A stretch of 64,000 bases of DNA. Origin: Haematococcus lacustris. Taxonomy: Eukaryota; Chlorophyta; Chlorophyceae; Chlamydomonadales; Haematococcaceae. How positions within the stretch are numbered: the first letter of the stretch is position 1; each line of letters starts with the position of its first letter. The stretch spans positions 11,659,576-11,723,575 of the forward strand of contig JASKMD010000003.1 of NCBI GenBank assembly GCA_030144725.1, written 5' to 3'. Shown here piece by piece: positions 61,646 to 64,000 of the stretch. The notes beneath the pieces were generated by a model. It made no database searches and was not told the DNA's origin. It was given only the letters and a program-made list of their open reading frames with translations. A program made the translations under genes and the position numbers.

Positions 61646-64000
61646 GTCAGGGGAGGCGAACCGGCACCTCTCATCACGGCACACCTGGACTACCTGGCGC
61701 GACGCAGCGACTATGAAGAGGAAAACAAGAGGATACAAGAAGCTAGATATGCGCGGCCTGACACACAGCTGCCAACACACACCCGGCAGGGACTGCCGGA
61801 CCCGCACACCTGGCTACCCCGGTGCACCAACCTACACTCGAAGGCCACCTTCCACACATACCCCATTAACCCGCAGACGGACATCGTCGGGACGGGCAAA
61901 TGCGAAACCTTCCTCCAACTGCACCCCCACATGACCACCCCCGCGATGAACCTCAGCACGGGAGAGCCCATCATGCCCAAGCACGACCTAGTGCAACATG
62001 TAACGGTTCACGATGAGTCGGGCCGCACAATAGGCCTTCTAACCAAACAACAACACCAACACCTACACGCTTGGCTACAACACACACCACACACACGCAA
62101 CCTGGCCACAGAACTGGTGGCCCTCCATAGGAGACAGGACACACAGAGCAGCCGCCACCCCATGAGACTGGCACAAGACAAAGCCCTCACCACCCTACAC
62201 ACCACACGAAGCTTTCCAAGTACCGTCCAAAGGTGGGCTGATCCACTCACAGTTAGACCAGAAACCACTACCTACTGGAGCCCCGACATCAATGACACGG
62301 CCTTTGGGGCACACCACAACTGCCTACTTGTACGTCACACTGGGCTATCCACATGGAATGTACCAGCCGATGATGCGGTGGCCCTGAAATGCGTCAACCA
62401 TGCTATACACTCAGCACATCAGGAGGAGGCCATGGCCACCATCATGTTGATCCCTGGTAAAAAGGGCATCTCTTACCCCAAGCACATTGACACCTTGAGA
62501 CGGTACCCAGAGTACTGCCAGCACCTGGCCAGCATACCCCTCACCAATACCAACTGCTCCAAACTTGGCAAACACGCCACCCTCCTCGTCTACGTCATAT
62601 GGAATGAGGCAGGGCAACTACTCACCACGAAAGGCAACCCACAAGGATGGATGGCTAGCACAGCCACTGCCCTACACCCGGACAGGGAGACACACCCTCT
62701 CCTTCGCAGACCCCACAATCAAAAACAGCCAGCCACTCTCCCCAGTGGCCACAAACAGCACCTCCGCCTCCCGCTCGACAGGACTCTACCCACGCTGGGG
62801 CACACACGCAGCCAACACCAACTCACACACCACTCCACCACGCTACCACGGATGGCCATCACCGAATGGACCACAGTAGCGTACACTGACGGTAGCTCCA
62901 TTAAGACATCCGAGCCAGACCCGGCGCGCGTCGGGGCGGGGGTCTATATCCCGGAAAGCAACGCCCTACTTACCATTGCGATGAACGACCTAGAAAACAA
63001 CACCATCAACAAGGCAGAACTCACAGCGATACACGCGGCACTCAAAGCGGGGGCCAAACGCATCGCCACCGACAGCCTCTGCTCTCTCTACCAGATCCGT
63101 CGAGCTCTCGCTAACCCGATGTCCCTTATCAATCATAGACACAACGACATCCTGACGGACATCGCTACCCTCATCATCGACAGCCCCGACACGATCCAGT
63201 TCTACAAAGTCCGGGCACACTCGGGCATCATCGGCAACGAAGGCGCAGATGCCCTTGCTAAACACGCAGCGCTACACCCGGAGCAGGCAAACACTCTAGG
63301 GTACCACCCGACCATACCTAAAGAGAGGGGCATCTGGCTTAACCACGGGACCGATAGCGAAAATCTCGCCCCGCTGCCGGACTGCCGACAAAGCGTGCGA
63401 GCACACATGCACAGCAAGCACAAGTTAGGTCTCGCCAACCAAGACAGCATCTACTACCAGATGACCCAAGATACCACCAAAGCCGCGGCCAAAGGAGCGG
63501 GCGAAAGAGTGATGACCGATGCGACCATCTCCACCCCTGCGCAAAGGACCGCCCTACTCTACCGTACTGGAGGGCTCTACAACCAAAAGCTAGCTATGCG
63601 TTGGAAGCAGGCGACAGACGACCGCTGCCCACTCTGTGGGGAGGCCGACAGTGCCACACACCTCCTCTCGGGCTGCAGCGAGACCCTGCCACTCGTGCAA
63701 GAAAGGCATAACGGTGCTGGCCGCCTCATCGCCAACGCCATCAGCAAAGGATCCCTGGGCGGGTGCATCCGGTTTGCGGACACCGGCAGCTGGGAGAAGG
63801 GCGCAAGAGAAAACCTTGACCTCCCTAACGACACACTACACACCACACTACGGGCACTCGGCCTGAAACCAACAGGGACCAAAAACACTACCAGACCAGA
63901 CATACTCGTGGTGGCGCCACAAAAGAAGACGGGCAAACGAGGCAAAGCCATTAAAAGGATCACCATCGTAGAAATCAAATACTGTGCGGACTCGAGGTGG
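61646..64000 (+). CDS. Retroelement-type protein: RNase H, zinc knuckle, possible nuclease (runs off edge)
   Basis: The frame stays open for 785 codons from the stop at 61643 to the window edge. The first ATG is 61931, but sense-like sequence (DYLARRSDYEEENKRIQEAR) precedes it. Residues 1-400 are unassigned: His/Thr-rich, then AMATIMLIPGKKGISYPKHI and LLVYVIWNEAG. A ribonuclease H fold starts near residue 412, with YTDGSS, AELTAIHAAL, ATDSLCSLYQIRRA and GNEGADALAKHA supplying the D-E-D-D carboxylates. Near residue 660 comes CPLCGEADSATHLLSGC, a C-x2-C-H-C knuckle as in R2-type elements. Near residue 750 come RPDILVV and, 20 residues on, VEIKYC, fitting a PD-(D/E)xK restriction-like endonuclease. 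I see no reverse transcriptase YxDD box upstream in the window. Likely part of a non-LTR retroelement; the remainder lies to the right. Confidence 0.72.

Overview
The window is nuclear DNA from a eukaryote, most likely a chlamydomonadalean green alga of the Haematococcus/Dunaliella side of the order. The evidence is GC-rich coding sequence, many short exons joined by GT-AG and some GC-AG introns, introns full of C-rich or G-rich micro- and minisatellites, and interstitial telomere-like TTAGGG runs. A plant-type chloroplast FAD synthase and a plant-type sucrose-phosphatase C-terminal domain point the same way. The genus is inference. Nothing suggests operons, bacterial promoters or CRISPR.

Layout, left to right. 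Positions 1-2640 hold a small MITE (314-789) and a ~970-bp GGGGC/GGGCC array. Positions 2748-7834 (+) carry a thiamine-diphosphate enzyme of the acetolactate-synthase-like family. Positions 8152-9480 are an unclassified element with ~150-bp terminal inverted repeats. Positions 9805-16085 are an inverted, partial copy of the 3' end of the RBM34-like gene at 30 kb. That copy is split by a 5.3-kb hAT transposon (10559-15861) with 8-bp target duplications, an intact-looking transposase gene, and nested debris (a 198-bp hairpin, a deleted relative, a second inverted-repeat element and a 74-bp tandem repeat).

Positions 16504-24624 (+) are sucrose-phosphate phosphatase in nine exons; its largest intron holds a second hAT element (18760-20806) with a broken transposase. 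Positions 25074-30877 (+) are an RBM34/Nop12-like nucleolar RNA-binding protein with very long intronic satellites. Positions 31061-33412 (+) are an unrecognised Ser/Pro-rich protein. Positions 35208-39304 (-) are the FAD synthase. Positions 39981-44468 (+) are a Tim17/22/23 (PRAT)-like membrane protein whose fourth intron in my model carries a third hAT element (41807-43205) with perfect target duplications.

Positions 44469-48545 contain no cellular gene I can support: a ~500-base assembly gap, a minisatellite built of palindromes, and a fossil that looks like the C-terminus of a Fanzor/TnpB nuclease. Positions 48546-54720 (+) are isovaleryl-CoA dehydrogenase, with a 17-nt exon, three GC-AG introns and apparent single-base frame breaks. 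A second Fanzor-like fossil abuts its stop. Then come a 562-bp tandem duplication, an unrecognised ORF (56527-57480), a secreted glycoprotein gene (from 57538) and more satellites. From 61646 to the right edge a 785-codon frame stays open. It encodes an RNase H domain, a zinc knuckle and a possible restriction-like endonuclease, probably part of a non-LTR-type retroelement.

The cellular genes are unlinked housekeeping functions (thiamine-diphosphate and branched-chain metabolism, sucrose synthesis, flavin cofactor, ribosome biogenesis, organelle membrane). The non-genic story is repeated hAT activity, gene-fragment duplication and satellite growth inside introns. Exon coordinates come from reading splice sites and phases by eye, without transcript evidence.
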